Shown here piece after piece: positions 34,567 to 43,221 of a DNA stretch of 64,000 nucleotides (the first letter of the stretch is position 1; each line of letters opens with the position of its first letter). The position numbers and the translations under genes were made by a program. The DNA is from Acidimicrobiales bacterium. GTDB taxonomy: Bacteria; Actinomycetota; Acidimicrobiia; Acidimicrobiales; SZUA-35. The notes under the pieces were generated by a model. That model was not told where the DNA came from, did not search any database, and was given only the letters and a program-made list of their open reading frames with translations. The DNA lies in the NCBI GenBank assembly GCA_020630065.1, contig JAHDCC010000008.1, forward strand, positions 91,553 to 155,552, written 5' to 3'.

Positions 34567-36996
34567 CTAAACCAGGTCTTCAACGCCGGCCTCTTCAGCC
34601 AACTCCACGATCTCATCGTCAGAAGGAGCTGGAGCCAACGACCCGGCATAGTCGATTGCCGGAAGCTCATCCACACACGATGTGTCGAGCACCGCGGTCG
34701 GGTTCTCAACAAACTCGGCGGCGATCGAAGCCGGGCACCCGTCGTTTAAGGCAACCACGTGACCTACCTGTTCAAACTCGACCAGCGTCGAATTGGGCAA
34801 CGTTTCCGCCGCCTTACGGCTCCACTCCGGCCACGTCTGGAAATCGGTGTCACTAGCCAAAACCAGTGACGGAATGTCGCTTGTTACCGGCTCGGTCACG
34901 ATCGGGTCTTCAGCCGCAACATCCCAAATGTCACACGTTGGGAAGAAATCGATGGTTGCTGCGTCCAACAATTCGGGAGACCAAACCGTGTCAGATGTTC
35001 GGGTGATCGCCGAGTTGTCCCGATACGGGAACTCTTCCGCACAGGTCACCGATAAATAGAAGCCGTCAGAGAAGAATGCGGCCACACTCGGCAAGCCTCG
35101 CTGCTCATAGGACCTTCTGCCTCGGGCGTCGGTTGGTGCCGCTTCCAGTTCTAAACCGAGAACGGTCTGAGCAAAGTTCTCAGCAGTAGCTGCCCGAACC
35201 GCCGGATCATTCGAGGCTAGCCCGTTGATCCACGCCGGTAGCGACGGGTTAGCTTCTTCGAAGATAAACATCAGTGAGAGAATGTTGATGTTTAATCCGC
35301 CGTCACCAAAAACGATCTCGGCGTTCTCTACCCCAAACGGAATAGGGTCCTGGGTTACGTTCGCTGCTGCGGCGTTAATGTCTGCCGCTAAGTTCGGGAA
35401 CGCGGCACCACAGTCGGCGTCAGCGAGACACCGTGCGACGATTTCGTCTAGGTTGTTTTGGTAGCTGATGGAATTGTCTTTTCCAGCGGATATTTCGGGC
35501 TGGAAAACGGAGTCCAAAATGGCGCTGTTGACACCTTCTGGGTAGTCACGCATTACGCTCAACGCCAGATCGGTACCGTAAGATCCGCCGAACAGGTTCC
35601 ATGTATCTACCCCTAGCCCTTGGCGAAGGTCGTCGATGTCGGCTGCGTTTTCAACTGTCGTGTAGGCCGACAAGTCAATGTTTTGGTCTACGAGTCGGTT
35701 CTTGCACTGTTGAACTTCTTGTCGGACAAGCTCTAAAATTTCTTCTTCGGTTGGTGGCTCCTCCAGAGGTTCTGAACTCTCATCAGATTCTTCGATTTCC
35801 TCATCTACGGTTTCATCGTCTTCGTCACCTGAGTCTTCAATCGCTGGGGTCGCAGATTCTTCGACTGAGTCTTCAATTGCTGGAGCCGCAGGTTCGTCGT
35901 CATTGTCCGAGTCGTCATTGCCCGATTCGTCGCTCTCCGGAGTTGCGGACTCGTCAACAGGATCGCTGACCGGAACCACGGCGCTTTCGTCAACCGGTTC
36001 TGTATCACCGCTGCCGTCATCGGAATCAGGGTCGGTAACTTCTTCAAACGGTGGTTCCTCGATAACCAAATCTTCGAGACGCACACACGTCAACGACGGC
36101 TGCGAAAACCCGGTACCTCGCTGATCAACATATACCACGTCACGTCCACCAGAGATTTCGTCGAACGCCAACTCCTGTAAAACCCCGCTAGCGGTAAGAG
36201 GCGCACCGCCCGGACCACCCTCCAAATAAACAACAGGTTCACCCACCGGTTGTTCACCAGGAACAACACCGAACGCAACGTTGATCAAACGAGAATTCGG
36301 GTTAGATCGTTCCTCAGGGACAGCCATAAACCCGCACCGCATATTCGGAGCGAACGCGAAGTCTTCGTTGCTGCACGTCAAAAACCGCACCAAATCAGAT
36401 GGTGGGCTATCGTCGGAAACCGGGTCAATATTCAGACATCGAACCCGAAGCTTATTCGGAGAAGTCCCGTCACCGGCATGAACGATCTGAACCCCATATG
36501 CCGGGGCGCTCAGCTCAATACTTGGTTGAGCGAACGGTGCCCGAGTAGCGGTATCTGGTAGATCGGGAGTCGGCGATGTCTCGCCAACCGTCTCACCCTC
36601 TTTATCGACGAAACGTACAGCCACCCGTTCGCCGGTCTCGGTCAGAGTAGAGGTCCCATCCAACGAATCCTTCCGATGAGAGCGGTCTTTCGTGACGCCG
36701 CTCACCAGCACAGTCCCGGCCGGAATTGGTTCATCCAACTCCAAAATGTTGGTGGCGCCAACAGCCCGACGTTTATTCACCTTGCCCCAACGAACCTTGG
36801 ACGGTTTCTTATCTGAACCTTCAGCGTCGATAATGTTTGTGCGTCTAAAGTCTTCGATATCGCATTGAGTCGCCGGTTCAGTTTCGGTAGGCGGGGGCGC
36901 CGCCGTACTTGGAGTGGAAGACAAACCGATTGAGAGTGCGGCGAATGGGGCGGCGGCAAGAGCGGCCCGCAACCTTCGCCAAGTGTTTGACTGCAT
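34567..36996 (-). CDS. Secreted alpha/beta hydrolase, S33 proline-iminopeptidase-like, with acidic insert
   Basis: This 809-residue exported protein has a signal peptide ending near STAA. A beta-rich N-terminal region (~40-210) precedes an S33-type fold with VVYLEGGPGGAPL, VVYVDQRGTGFSQ, the nucleophile elbow LFGGSYGTDLAL, Asp in LVLASDTDFQTWPEW and His in EFEQVGHVVAL. Between the first strands and the elbow lies an insert of roughly 100 residues made almost wholly of Asp, Glu, Ser, Pro and Ala in imperfect repeats (PAIEDSVEESATPAIEDSGDEDD). The insert sits where the family's lid domain is. A peptidase or esterase outside the cell is likely; the substrate is unknown. Confidence 0.82.
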   Translation of the reverse strand: MQSNTWRRLRAALAAAPFAALSIGLSSTPSTAAPPPTETEPATQCDIEDFRRTNIIDAEGSDKKPSKVRWGKVNKRRAVGATNILELDEPIPAGTVLVSGVTKDRSHRKDSLDGTSTLTETGERVAVRFVDKEGETVGETSPTPDLPDTATRAPFAQPSIELSAPAYGVQIVHAGDGTSPNKLRVRCLNIDPVSDDSPPSDLVRFLTCSNEDFAFAPNMRCGFMAVPEERSNPNSRLINVAFGVVPGEQPVGEPVVYLEGGPGGAPLTASGVLQELAFDEISGGRDVVYVDQRGTGFSQPSLTCVRLEDLVIEEPPFEEVTDPDSDDGSGDTEPVDESAVVPVSDPVDESATPESDESGNDDSDNDDEPAAPAIEDSVEESATPAIEDSGDEDDETVDEEIEESDESSEPLEEPPTEEEILELVRQEVQQCKNRLVDQNIDLSAYTTVENAADIDDLRQGLGVDTWNLFGGSYGTDLALSVMRDYPEGVNSAILDSVFQPEISAGKDNSISYQNNLDEIVARCLADADCGAAFPNLAADINAAAANVTQDPIPFGVENAEIVFGDGGLNINILSLMFIFEEANPSLPAWINGLASNDPAVRAATAENFAQTVLGLELEAAPTDARGRRSYEQRGLPSVAAFFSDGFYLSVTCAEEFPYRDNSAITRTSDTVWSPELLDAATIDFFPTCDIWDVAAEDPIVTEPVTSDIPSLVLASDTDFQTWPEWSRKAAETLPNSTLVEFEQVGHVVALNDGCPASIAAEFVENPTAVLDTSCVDELPAIDYAGSLAPAPSDDEIVELAEEAGVEDLV

Positions 36997-37170
36997 AGGT
37001 TACATCAACTTTCATGTTGGGGAATATAGCTCTACTCCCTTTGATGTCGCAGAATCGCGTAAAGATACACCAAACAGGAGTGACCTATAACACAGGTTGA
37101 TGTGGGGTTTGTGTATGTCCAGGTGGCGGCCTTTTCTGGTTCAACCCAAACCAACTAGTCCAAAATTTGT

Positions 37171-38085
37171 TTAAAGAACGTTCTGATGGAACGCGTTCGG
37201 ATCGGCGAAGAAACGTCGCCACAAAACAGTTGATTCGAGCGATTCAAACGTCGCCTCCGATATTCCAGACGTCGCGTCCAGCTCGAAAACTTTGGCGTTC
37301 GCAAACGCCATCAACAAAGGTGAATGGGTTGAGATGATGAACTGGGACCCTTTTGCCAATGACTTGTTGATCACCCCGCACAACGACATCAGGCCCTGGA
37401 CCGACAACGCCGACTCGGGTTCGTCCAGCAGATACAACCCAACTCCGGTAAACCGGCTCGTAGCCAGGTCCAGAAAGGACTCGCCGTGGGAGCGGTGGTG
37501 AAACTGGGGAAACGTCGGCGCCAAGTACTCGTCATTTTCGATGTGGCTTGCCATCCCATAAAACGTTTCGGCCCGAAGAAACCAACCCCAGCGTGGCTGT
37601 CGGCCCCATTCAAGAACCAAATGATCGGCTAGGTCGCTGTGCGTGTTGTGGGTCGAGAAGTTCAGGTTTCGACTCCCGCCTTCGGGGTTAAACCCAGCAG
37701 CAATCGCGATGGCTTCAAGCACCGTCGATTTACCGGCACCGTTATTTCCGGCCAGCACGGTCACCGACCCGAACCGAAGCTGGTCGAGTGTCTGAACCGC
37801 CGCTAACTCCAGCGCATAATTTTCGGCTTTGTCTTGATTGTCGCTGTCTTGGCTGTCTTGGCTGTCTTTGTCTTGGTCTGGGCTTTGGGTCGCTTCGTCG
37901 GGCGAAGGTTCGTTGTCGACCTTGTCCTGATACCACGCAGGGAAATCGTCTTTGTTCCAACCATCAACACTGTCGTCGGCTGTTCCAGATGCGGCGTCTT
38001 CGTTCCCGCCGTTTTCGCCTGGCGCATCATCTAACTCTGCGAGCCTGATCCGGCGAAGAAACGGAGCGTCATTTGTAGTAGCCAC
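37171..38085 (-). CDS. AAA/ABC-type ATPase (COG3910-like) with acidic linker
   Basis: A 304-residue soluble ATPase. Walker A is GNNGAGKST, the signature-like SHGESFLDL sits before Walker B (GLYLLDEPESALS), and the H-loop is ISTHSPLLMAFANA, all in the order of SMC/RecF-like predicted ATPases. Between the first strand (FLRRIRLAEL) and QTLDQLRFGSVTVLAGNN is an ~75-residue Asp/Gln/Ser-rich insert. Stand-alone ATPases of this type have roles in repair or phage defence, but no partner gene is adjacent here. The Walker and signature motifs look intact. Confidence 0.8.
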   Translation of the reverse strand: MATTNDAPFLRRIRLAELDDAPGENGGNEDAASGTADDSVDGWNKDDFPAWYQDKVDNEPSPDEATQSPDQDKDSQDSQDSDNQDKAENYALELAAVQTLDQLRFGSVTVLAGNNGAGKSTVLEAIAIAAGFNPEGGSRNLNFSTHNTHSDLADHLVLEWGRQPRWGWFLRAETFYGMASHIENDEYLAPTFPQFHHRSHGESFLDLATSRFTGVGLYLLDEPESALSVQGLMSLCGVINKSLAKGSQFIISTHSPLLMAFANAKVFELDATSGISEATFESLESTVLWRRFFADPNAFHQNVL

Positions 38086-38216
38086 ACTATTGAGCCTATT
38101 AGTAACTTGGCGGTCGTGGCAGCGTTGGTTATCTGCCTACTAGTCTCACATGGCTACGCAGGTGTCGTCGCCATCGAATGTGCCGGGCGGATGTCGTTGC
38201 AGGCTAAAGTGCTGGC

Positions 38217-38993
38217 ATGGACTCCGAACATCTTGTACTAACAAGCGAACGGGCGACTGCGACTGTCTTGGCTGAAGGTGGGAGGTTGGCTTCACTGGTC
38301 GTCGACGGGATGGAGCTGTTGGTGACCGAAGGTTCCAAAGCGACACGCTACGGTTCGTTCCCTATGGTTCCATGGTGCGGGCGGCTAGCCTACGGCGATC
38401 TTCGGTGGCAAGGAAACGAATGGTCGTTCGCGTTGAATTCGCCGCCTCACGCCAACCACGGTTTAGTGTTCGATACTGCCTGGACGGTGGTTGATAAAAC
38501 AAAGCTACAAATAGATCTTCCCGAAGCGTGGCCGTTCGGCGGCCATGTCGTTCAATCATTTGTCTTGGACACCGATTCGTTACTCGTAACGTTGGAACTC
38601 CATGCAGGAAGTCAACCCATGCCTGGCCAAGTAGGTTGGCATCCGTGGTTCCGGCGTCGGCTCGATCGCGGCGCCCCCGTCGAAGTCGACTTCACCGCCG
38701 AGTCGATCTATGAAGTAGACGACGACATGATCCCAACGGGCGCGTTCGGTGAAGTTCCGACGGGCCCCCTCAACGTGACGTTGGCGGGAACCACCGCACC
38801 GCCGGTGTTGTGCTGGCGTGATGCGTTAACGGTCCAAATGGAATCAAACCTTGACCATTGGGTGGTGTTTACCGAACCCGACCATGCGGTCGCTATCGAA
38901 CCCCAGTCCGGTCCACCTAACGCCTTCAACACGACCCCACAACTGGTTGAGCCTGGTAAGCCGTTGATCGGTTGGATGAAACTGAGCTGGTAG
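38217..38993 (+). CDS. Aldose 1-epimerase family protein (GalM-like)
   Basis: A 258-residue beta-sandwich enzyme interconverting alpha and beta anomers of sugars. PPHANHGLVFDTAW (first catalytic His), VGWHPWFRRRL (second His) and IEPQSGPPNAFN (catalytic Glu) are in the expected order. No sugar-metabolism genes adjoin it, so the physiological sugar is unclear. It is convergent with the next minus-strand gene. Confidence 0.88.
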   Translation: MDSEHLVLTSERATATVLAEGGRLASLVVDGMELLVTEGSKATRYGSFPMVPWCGRLAYGDLRWQGNEWSFALNSPPHANHGLVFDTAWTVVDKTKLQIDLPEAWPFGGHVVQSFVLDTDSLLVTLELHAGSQPMPGQVGWHPWFRRRLDRGAPVEVDFTAESIYEVDDDMIPTGAFGEVPTGPLNVTLAGTTAPPVLCWRDALTVQMESNLDHWVVFTEPDHAVAIEPQSGPPNAFNTTPQLVEPGKPLIGWMKLSW

Positions 38994-39016
38994 AACTGTC
39001 AGCCCACACAGGGTCG

Positions 39017-39325
39017 CTAGTCGCTAGGGTTTTGAATAGCGTCGATAAAGGTGGGGTGAATACCTGTGAGCCTTACCGTCGAGCGGTCATTGGATGCTTG
39101 GATTTCTGCGGGAAGCGTCTCACCATCAGCCACCGGTAGAAAGCCTTCCACGAAGTCTCGAAGCATGCTGCCCGCATATTCAGAGTCCCAAAACAATTTG
39201 GAAAGGGCGCCTCGTCGTTCGAATCTGAACGTGGCAAGTTGGGTCGCTGGTCGACCGGAGAGAACGCTGACAGGTGGAAAGTCGCCTTGTTTAAACCGTT
39301 TCAGGTCGATCGTAATTTCGCTCAG
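39017..39325 (-). CDS. Hypothetical protein downstream of the selenoprotein candidate
   Basis: About 102 residues with no family I recognise (LSEITIDLKRFKQGDFPPVSVLSGRPATQLATFRFERRGALSKLFWD). The frame has no ATG, GTG or TTG between 39421 and this point. A strong GGAGG lies 10 nt before a CTG (39325), so a rare CTG start is proposed. The alternative is ATG 39421, which would overlap the end of the selenoprotein candidate by ~60 nt. It begins ~35 nt after that gene's stop and probably shares its transcript. Confidence 0.45.
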   Translation of the reverse strand: MSEITIDLKRFKQGDFPPVSVLSGRPATQLATFRFERRGALSKLFWDSEYAGSMLRDFVEGFLPVADGETLPAEIQASNDRSTVRLTGIHPTFIDAIQNPSD

Positions 39326-39359
39326 GGTGACCCTACCTCCGCACGTGTATCGGCCTATT

Positions 39360-40106
39360 CTAGTTCGATAATGCGGTCGATATTTCGTCGGGTTTGAAAT
39401 CGGTCCAACGTTGCTTCTCATTACCCGCAGAATCCAACAGGACTGTGGTGTGTTGACTTTGGACTCCGTAGTGACTCCAAGAAGTGAAATCCGGTGACCA
39501 CAACAAGCGCATCTTGTTTACGCCCCCGGCTTGGCCAAGCGCTTCAGCTCGTTCTAACGTGCTTTGAATACCGACTCCAACGACCTGTACCGAACCGTTC
39601 TGTTGAGCAAACTGCTCAACGTCGCTCGACTGAGCGACACAGCGGCCTCACGTGGGGAGGTAGAACCAGAGGAGAATATCTCCTTGCCCCTCACCTAGTT
39701 GACTGATGTCGAACGCGTTGCCCGCTCCGACGTCGGTCATAGCGATGCTGGGTAACACAGACGGCCCTGCCGGTTCAACTTTTGGTTCGGGCTCCGTTGC
39801 CGGGGCTGGTTGGGTTTCGGCTTCCGGCACCGGATTGGGGGTAGCGTCCGACCTTGGGGTAGGTACCGAACCAAGGTCCGTGGAATCCGTTGGATGATCT
39901 GGTGCGGAGTCAGCGACAGATTGTTGCGTCGACTCAACAACCGACGATTCTGGCAGAGTGTCATTTGCCGTTGTTTGGCTCTGCCCGCATGACGCAGCAA
40001 CGAAAGAGACGACGCTTGCGAAAACGACATATCGGTGGCGAATGGGCCTGGTAGTTCGATTGGGCTTCAATGAATCTCTCCGCTGAGTGAAAACTGCTAC
40101 TGCCAT
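39360..40106 (-). CDS. Candidate selenoprotein: thioredoxin-fold lipoprotein with UGRC active site (in-frame TGA)
   Basis: The track shows a 152-residue ORF ending ...DILLWFYLPT at TGA (39650-39648). Read through in the same frame, 95 further sense codons follow to TAG: GRCVAQSSDVEQFAQQNG, VQVVGVGIQSTLERAEAL, then SPDFTSWSHYGVQSQHTTVLLDSAGNEKQRW. Together this is a TlpA/redoxin fold in which the TGA falls exactly at the first Cys of W-F-Y-x-P-x-C-x-x-C, giving U-G-R-C at position 153. The N-terminus is a signal peptide with lipobox VAASC and a Pro/Thr/Glu linker, so the domain would lie outside the membrane. A hairpin with the geometry of a bacterial SECIS starts right after the TGA. The alternative is a nonsense mutation of a Cys codon. 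No sel genes are in the window. Confidence 0.65.
39602..39638 (-). promoter_or_regulatory. SECIS-like element: two adjacent hairpins just after the in-frame TGA
   Basis: On the minus strand the TGA is followed by 9 nt, then GTCGCTC-AGTC-GAGCGAC (perfect 7-bp stem, loop at +17 to +20 with G as the second loop base), then with no gap GTTGAGCA-GTT-TGCTCAAC (perfect 8-bp stem). Known bacterial SECIS elements have a small apical loop ~16-37 nt after the UGA with a G among its first two bases. The first hairpin satisfies this. Confidence 0.55.
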
Positions 40107-40215
40107 TTAGTCGACAATAGTTGGACCACAATTAAGACAGAACCGCGTCGGGCATCCTAGACCCCACAGATGAGCGTTCCACACACCGGCTTTCTGGCCG
40201 CCAGTATCGGTGTCG

Positions 40216-40773
40216 CTAGAGTTTGATCATCGGTAGCGGGTTCCACGGTTGTTCCCTGATACCTTGCCTGAACGCACGCAGAAGCATCGGTCGAAACCCT
40301 TTAGCTGGGTATGTTCGCATGATGCTTTTGTAGTCTTGCCGGCTGATTCCTCTAATGGGTGGAAACCCAAAGAAGAGGTCGGTTCGGTCGGCTTTCCGAA
40401 ACGCTTCGACGATCGGATGCTGATGCTTGGCCCGCCGGACTCGATGATGCTCAACGATTATGGCTTGGACGAGACCATCATGGCTGTGGTCGTCTACGAA
40501 ACGTAAAGCGTGCCCGCATGAAGGTTCCAGATAGTCCCAGGTTTGGTCGAGCCAAATTCCGGCATCGTGGAAAAATGCGGCAACCCCTACCGGCTGGACT
40601 AGCTCTGCGGGGATCTCGACTTGAAGCGCCACGAGTCCGACAACTCGGTGGACGTGAGCACGGTAGATTTCGTAGTCGGGGCCGAACTGGTTTTCGTGTT
40701 CGCTGAATAAGGCGTCGACTACTTTTCGGACGTCTTCGACGGTGGTGCCTTGCCGGTTCGTATCGTGGGCCAC
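40216..40773 (-). CDS. HD-domain metal-dependent phosphohydrolase-like protein
   Basis: A 185-residue HD-superfamily protein. YRAHVHRVVGLV provides the first His, VGVAAFFHDAGIWLD the HD pair, and HDGLVQAIIVEHHRVRRAKHQ further metal-site histidines. The family hydrolyses nucleotides or phosphate esters; the substrate cannot be told. It precedes the histidine kinase gene end by only ~20 nt on the same strand, so it may be the last gene of the two-component operon. Confidence 0.75.
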   Translation of the reverse strand: MAHDTNRQGTTVEDVRKVVDALFSEHENQFGPDYEIYRAHVHRVVGLVALQVEIPAELVQPVGVAAFFHDAGIWLDQTWDYLEPSCGHALRFVDDHSHDGLVQAIIVEHHRVRRAKHQHPIVEAFRKADRTDLFFGFPPIRGISRQDYKSIMRTYPAKGFRPMLLRAFRQGIREQPWNPLPMIKL

Positions 40774-40792
40774 GCGTGAAGGTTATCGTCGG

Positions 40793-42319
40793 CTACTCGA
40801 CGATCGGCAATGTGATGGTTACTGCGGTTCCGGCGCCTGGTGTGCTGTCTAGGACGAGTGTTCCACGATGGGCGTCAACGACGCTGTCGACGATGGCAAG
40901 ACCCAGTCCGCTTCCTCCCCGATGACGGCTCCGAGAAGGGTCTGCTCGATAAAATCGTTCGGTCACACGAGCCAGATCCTCGGCTGGCATGCCATCGCCG
41001 TCATCGGCGACGGTGACAATCGCCTGGTGCCGTTCTTGGCGAGCAAAAATAGTTACCGACGCGTCAGGCGATGTGTGGACAATCGCGTTGCCGACCAGGT
41101 TCGCAACGGCCTGTCGAAGCAGATCTTCGTCGCCTTCAACCGTCAAGGATTTCGACGAAATCACCGGCGTTGTTTTTCGATCTGGATGGGTTGCGGCTGC
41201 GTCGGCGGCGGCGTCTTGAGCGATGCTTGCGAGGTCCACGGGTTCGGTTTCGAGGTCGGGTTCGCGGTCGAGCTTAGCTAGGTTCAACATGTCAGTTATC
41301 AAGCGAGTCATGCGTTCGCTTTCCTGTTCTGTGCGGCGGAGGGCGTCACCCAGCTCGTCGGGGTCTTCCAGTCCACCGGCACGGTACAGCTCGGCGTACC
41401 CTCTGATTGTGGCGACCGGTGTTCGTAGCTCATGTGACGCGTCAGCGATGAACTGTCGGAGGCGTTGTTCGGCCAGTTGCCGTTCATCCATCGACGTTTC
41501 GATCTGACCGAGCATCGTGTTTAGGGCGTGTCCAAGTTGTCCGGCTTCGGTGTGGTCGTCGGGGCTGTCGATGCGTTCTGAAAGGTTGCCAGCGGCGATG
41601 GCTTCAGCGGTATTGGTCATGTCCTTGATCGGATTAATTCCGAGCCGTAAAACCCACCAGGTCGCGAGGGCGAGCACAGTAGTGATGGTAACAACCGCGA
41701 TGATTATGACCGTAAGCATCCCGGATAACGTTTCGTCGACTTCGGTCAAAGGGGTAGCAGCGAGAAAGAAACTACCGTCGTTGATTGGGGTGGCGACGAC
41801 CCGATACCTGTCCACCGAGTCGTCGGACGTGAACGGTTTGCCGTCGTAGCGGTCTACTTTCTGGATATCGATGTTGGGAGGAGGAAGGTCAACGCCGCCC
41901 TCGTTTGCTGGGAAAATCGTTTCGAGCGTTCCGTCAGCCTCAAGGACCCCTTCATAGATGTTGCCTAACCGTTTTGGAGGTGGTGGTGGCCGCTCAAGTC
42001 CATCCGGTAAGTCGCCCACCGGCGGGCGTGCCCCTGGAGATAGAGGTGGTGCCCCCGGTGGTGGGACTCGGTCTCCCGGTGGGGGTGGAGGTGCGCCCGG
42101 CGGCGGGAACGGGGCTCCTGGCGGCGGCGGAGGTGGGAACGCTCCGCTTCGGGAAGCGTTGAAACGGTCAGGCGACGCAATTGTCTTCAACTCATCGTCG
42201 AGCTGGCTATAAAGTTCGTTCTGCGTCGAGTTGTAGACAACAAACGCGACGAAGATTTGTAGAACGGCGATGAGGGCGATCACCGTCAGTAACCTGGCGC
42301 GTAAACTAATAGATTTCAT
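40793..42319 (-). CDS. Sensor histidine kinase with proline-rich extracytoplasmic domain
   Basis: This 508-residue membrane kinase has an N-terminal membrane segment (LLTVIALIAVLQIFVAFVVYN). An extracytoplasmic domain of ~150 residues begins with a run of PPPPGAPFPPPGAPPPPPGD-type repeats. A second membrane segment (LTVIIIAVVTITTVLALATWWVL), a HAMP linker, HisKA (FIADASHELRTPVATIRGYAEL, phospho-acceptor His) and an HATPase domain (N-box NLVGNAIVHT, G-boxes DDGDGMP and HRGGSGLGLAIV) follow. It pairs with the OmpR-type regulator immediately upstream, 14 nt away. The signal is unknown. Confidence 0.92.
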   Translation of the reverse strand: MKSISLRARLLTVIALIAVLQIFVAFVVYNSTQNELYSQLDDELKTIASPDRFNASRSGAFPPPPPPGAPFPPPGAPPPPPGDRVPPPGAPPLSPGARPPVGDLPDGLERPPPPPKRLGNIYEGVLEADGTLETIFPANEGGVDLPPPNIDIQKVDRYDGKPFTSDDSVDRYRVVATPINDGSFFLAATPLTEVDETLSGMLTVIIIAVVTITTVLALATWWVLRLGINPIKDMTNTAEAIAAGNLSERIDSPDDHTEAGQLGHALNTMLGQIETSMDERQLAEQRLRQFIADASHELRTPVATIRGYAELYRAGGLEDPDELGDALRRTEQESERMTRLITDMLNLAKLDREPDLETEPVDLASIAQDAAADAAATHPDRKTTPVISSKSLTVEGDEDLLRQAVANLVGNAIVHTSPDASVTIFARQERHQAIVTVADDGDGMPAEDLARVTERFYRADPSRSRHRGGSGLGLAIVDSVVDAHRGTLVLDSTPGAGTAVTITLPIVE

Positions 42320-42333
42320 TGGGCTGTGGTTCC

Positions 42334-43023
42334 TCAGGTGGGTTGTATCCGCATGGTGTACCCCGCGCCGCGGACGGTATGAATAAGTTTCGGTTCGTTC
42401 GTGTCGAGCTTTTTTCGGAGGTAACCGATGTAGGTTTCGACAACGCCGCCGTTTGTCTCGAAGTCATAGCCCCAAACCTGTCGCAGAATTTGGGGCTTCG
42501 ACAATACCTTTCCTTGGTTCTCCAACAAATATTTCAGCAGTTCGTATTCGGTAGGGGACAGATGTACATGTTTGCCTGACTTCACTACCAGGTGAGCGTC
42601 GAGATCCATCTGAACGTCGTCGAGTTCGATGATTCGGTTTGATCCTGTCGAGCGGTTAGTTCGACGAAGGATCGAGTGAGTCCTCGCTACTAGTTCTTCT
42701 AAACTGAACGGCTTCTCCAAGTAGTCGTCGGCGCCGAGACGTAGGCCGCGGACTTTGTCTTGGGTCGAGTCGCTGGCAGTCAAAAACAAAACCGGTGTTT
42801 GGTCGTTCTCGGCCCGCATGCGTCGGCAAACCTCGAAGCCGTCAAGATCGGGCATCATCACGTCTAAAACCACAAGGTCGGGTTTGTGTTCGCTTATTGC
42901 AGCCAACCCTTCTCGCCCGTTGGTGGCTGAACTCACTTCAAACTCGTTGTGGCGTAACGCCGCACACAACATGGTCCGCAAATTCTCTTCGTCGTCGACT
43001 ACTAGCAGGTGTTCACCAGGCAT
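42334..43023 (-). CDS. OmpR/PhoB-family response regulator
   Basis: A 229-residue regulator. The receiver domain has the acidic pair DD (10-11), phospho-acceptor Asp54 in VVLDVMMPDLDG, and Lys in YLEKPF. The winged helix (HLSPTEYELLKYLLENQGKVLSKPQILRQVWGYDFETNGGVVETYIGYLRKKLD) is of the OmpR type and resembles actinobacterial MprA/TcrA-like regulators. It is transcribed first in the operon, before the kinase and HD-domain genes. Its upstream region is unusually long and structured. Confidence 0.93.
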   Translation of the reverse strand: MPGEHLLVVDDEENLRTMLCAALRHNEFEVSSATNGREGLAAISEHKPDLVVLDVMMPDLDGFEVCRRMRAENDQTPVLFLTASDSTQDKVRGLRLGADDYLEKPFSLEELVARTHSILRRTNRSTGSNRIIELDDVQMDLDAHLVVKSGKHVHLSPTEYELLKYLLENQGKVLSKPQILRQVWGYDFETNGGVVETYIGYLRKKLDTNEPKLIHTVRGAGYTMRIQPT

Positions 43024-43221
43024 GGCAAAGACCGTTTATCGTCCAAATCGAAACACTCACAGCCAGTAAACTAACCCGGAAGAAAACTCTCAGCAAGTTC
43101 ACAGCTAATTCTTTGATGGCTTTCAACTTCTAGTGTCATAGTTTTGCTTCTCGAACCAAAACTAGCTGAAACAAAAGCTGAGAACGGGTTGCTAGGTAGC
43201 CGAAGTTCTTAGCCGGTTGGG

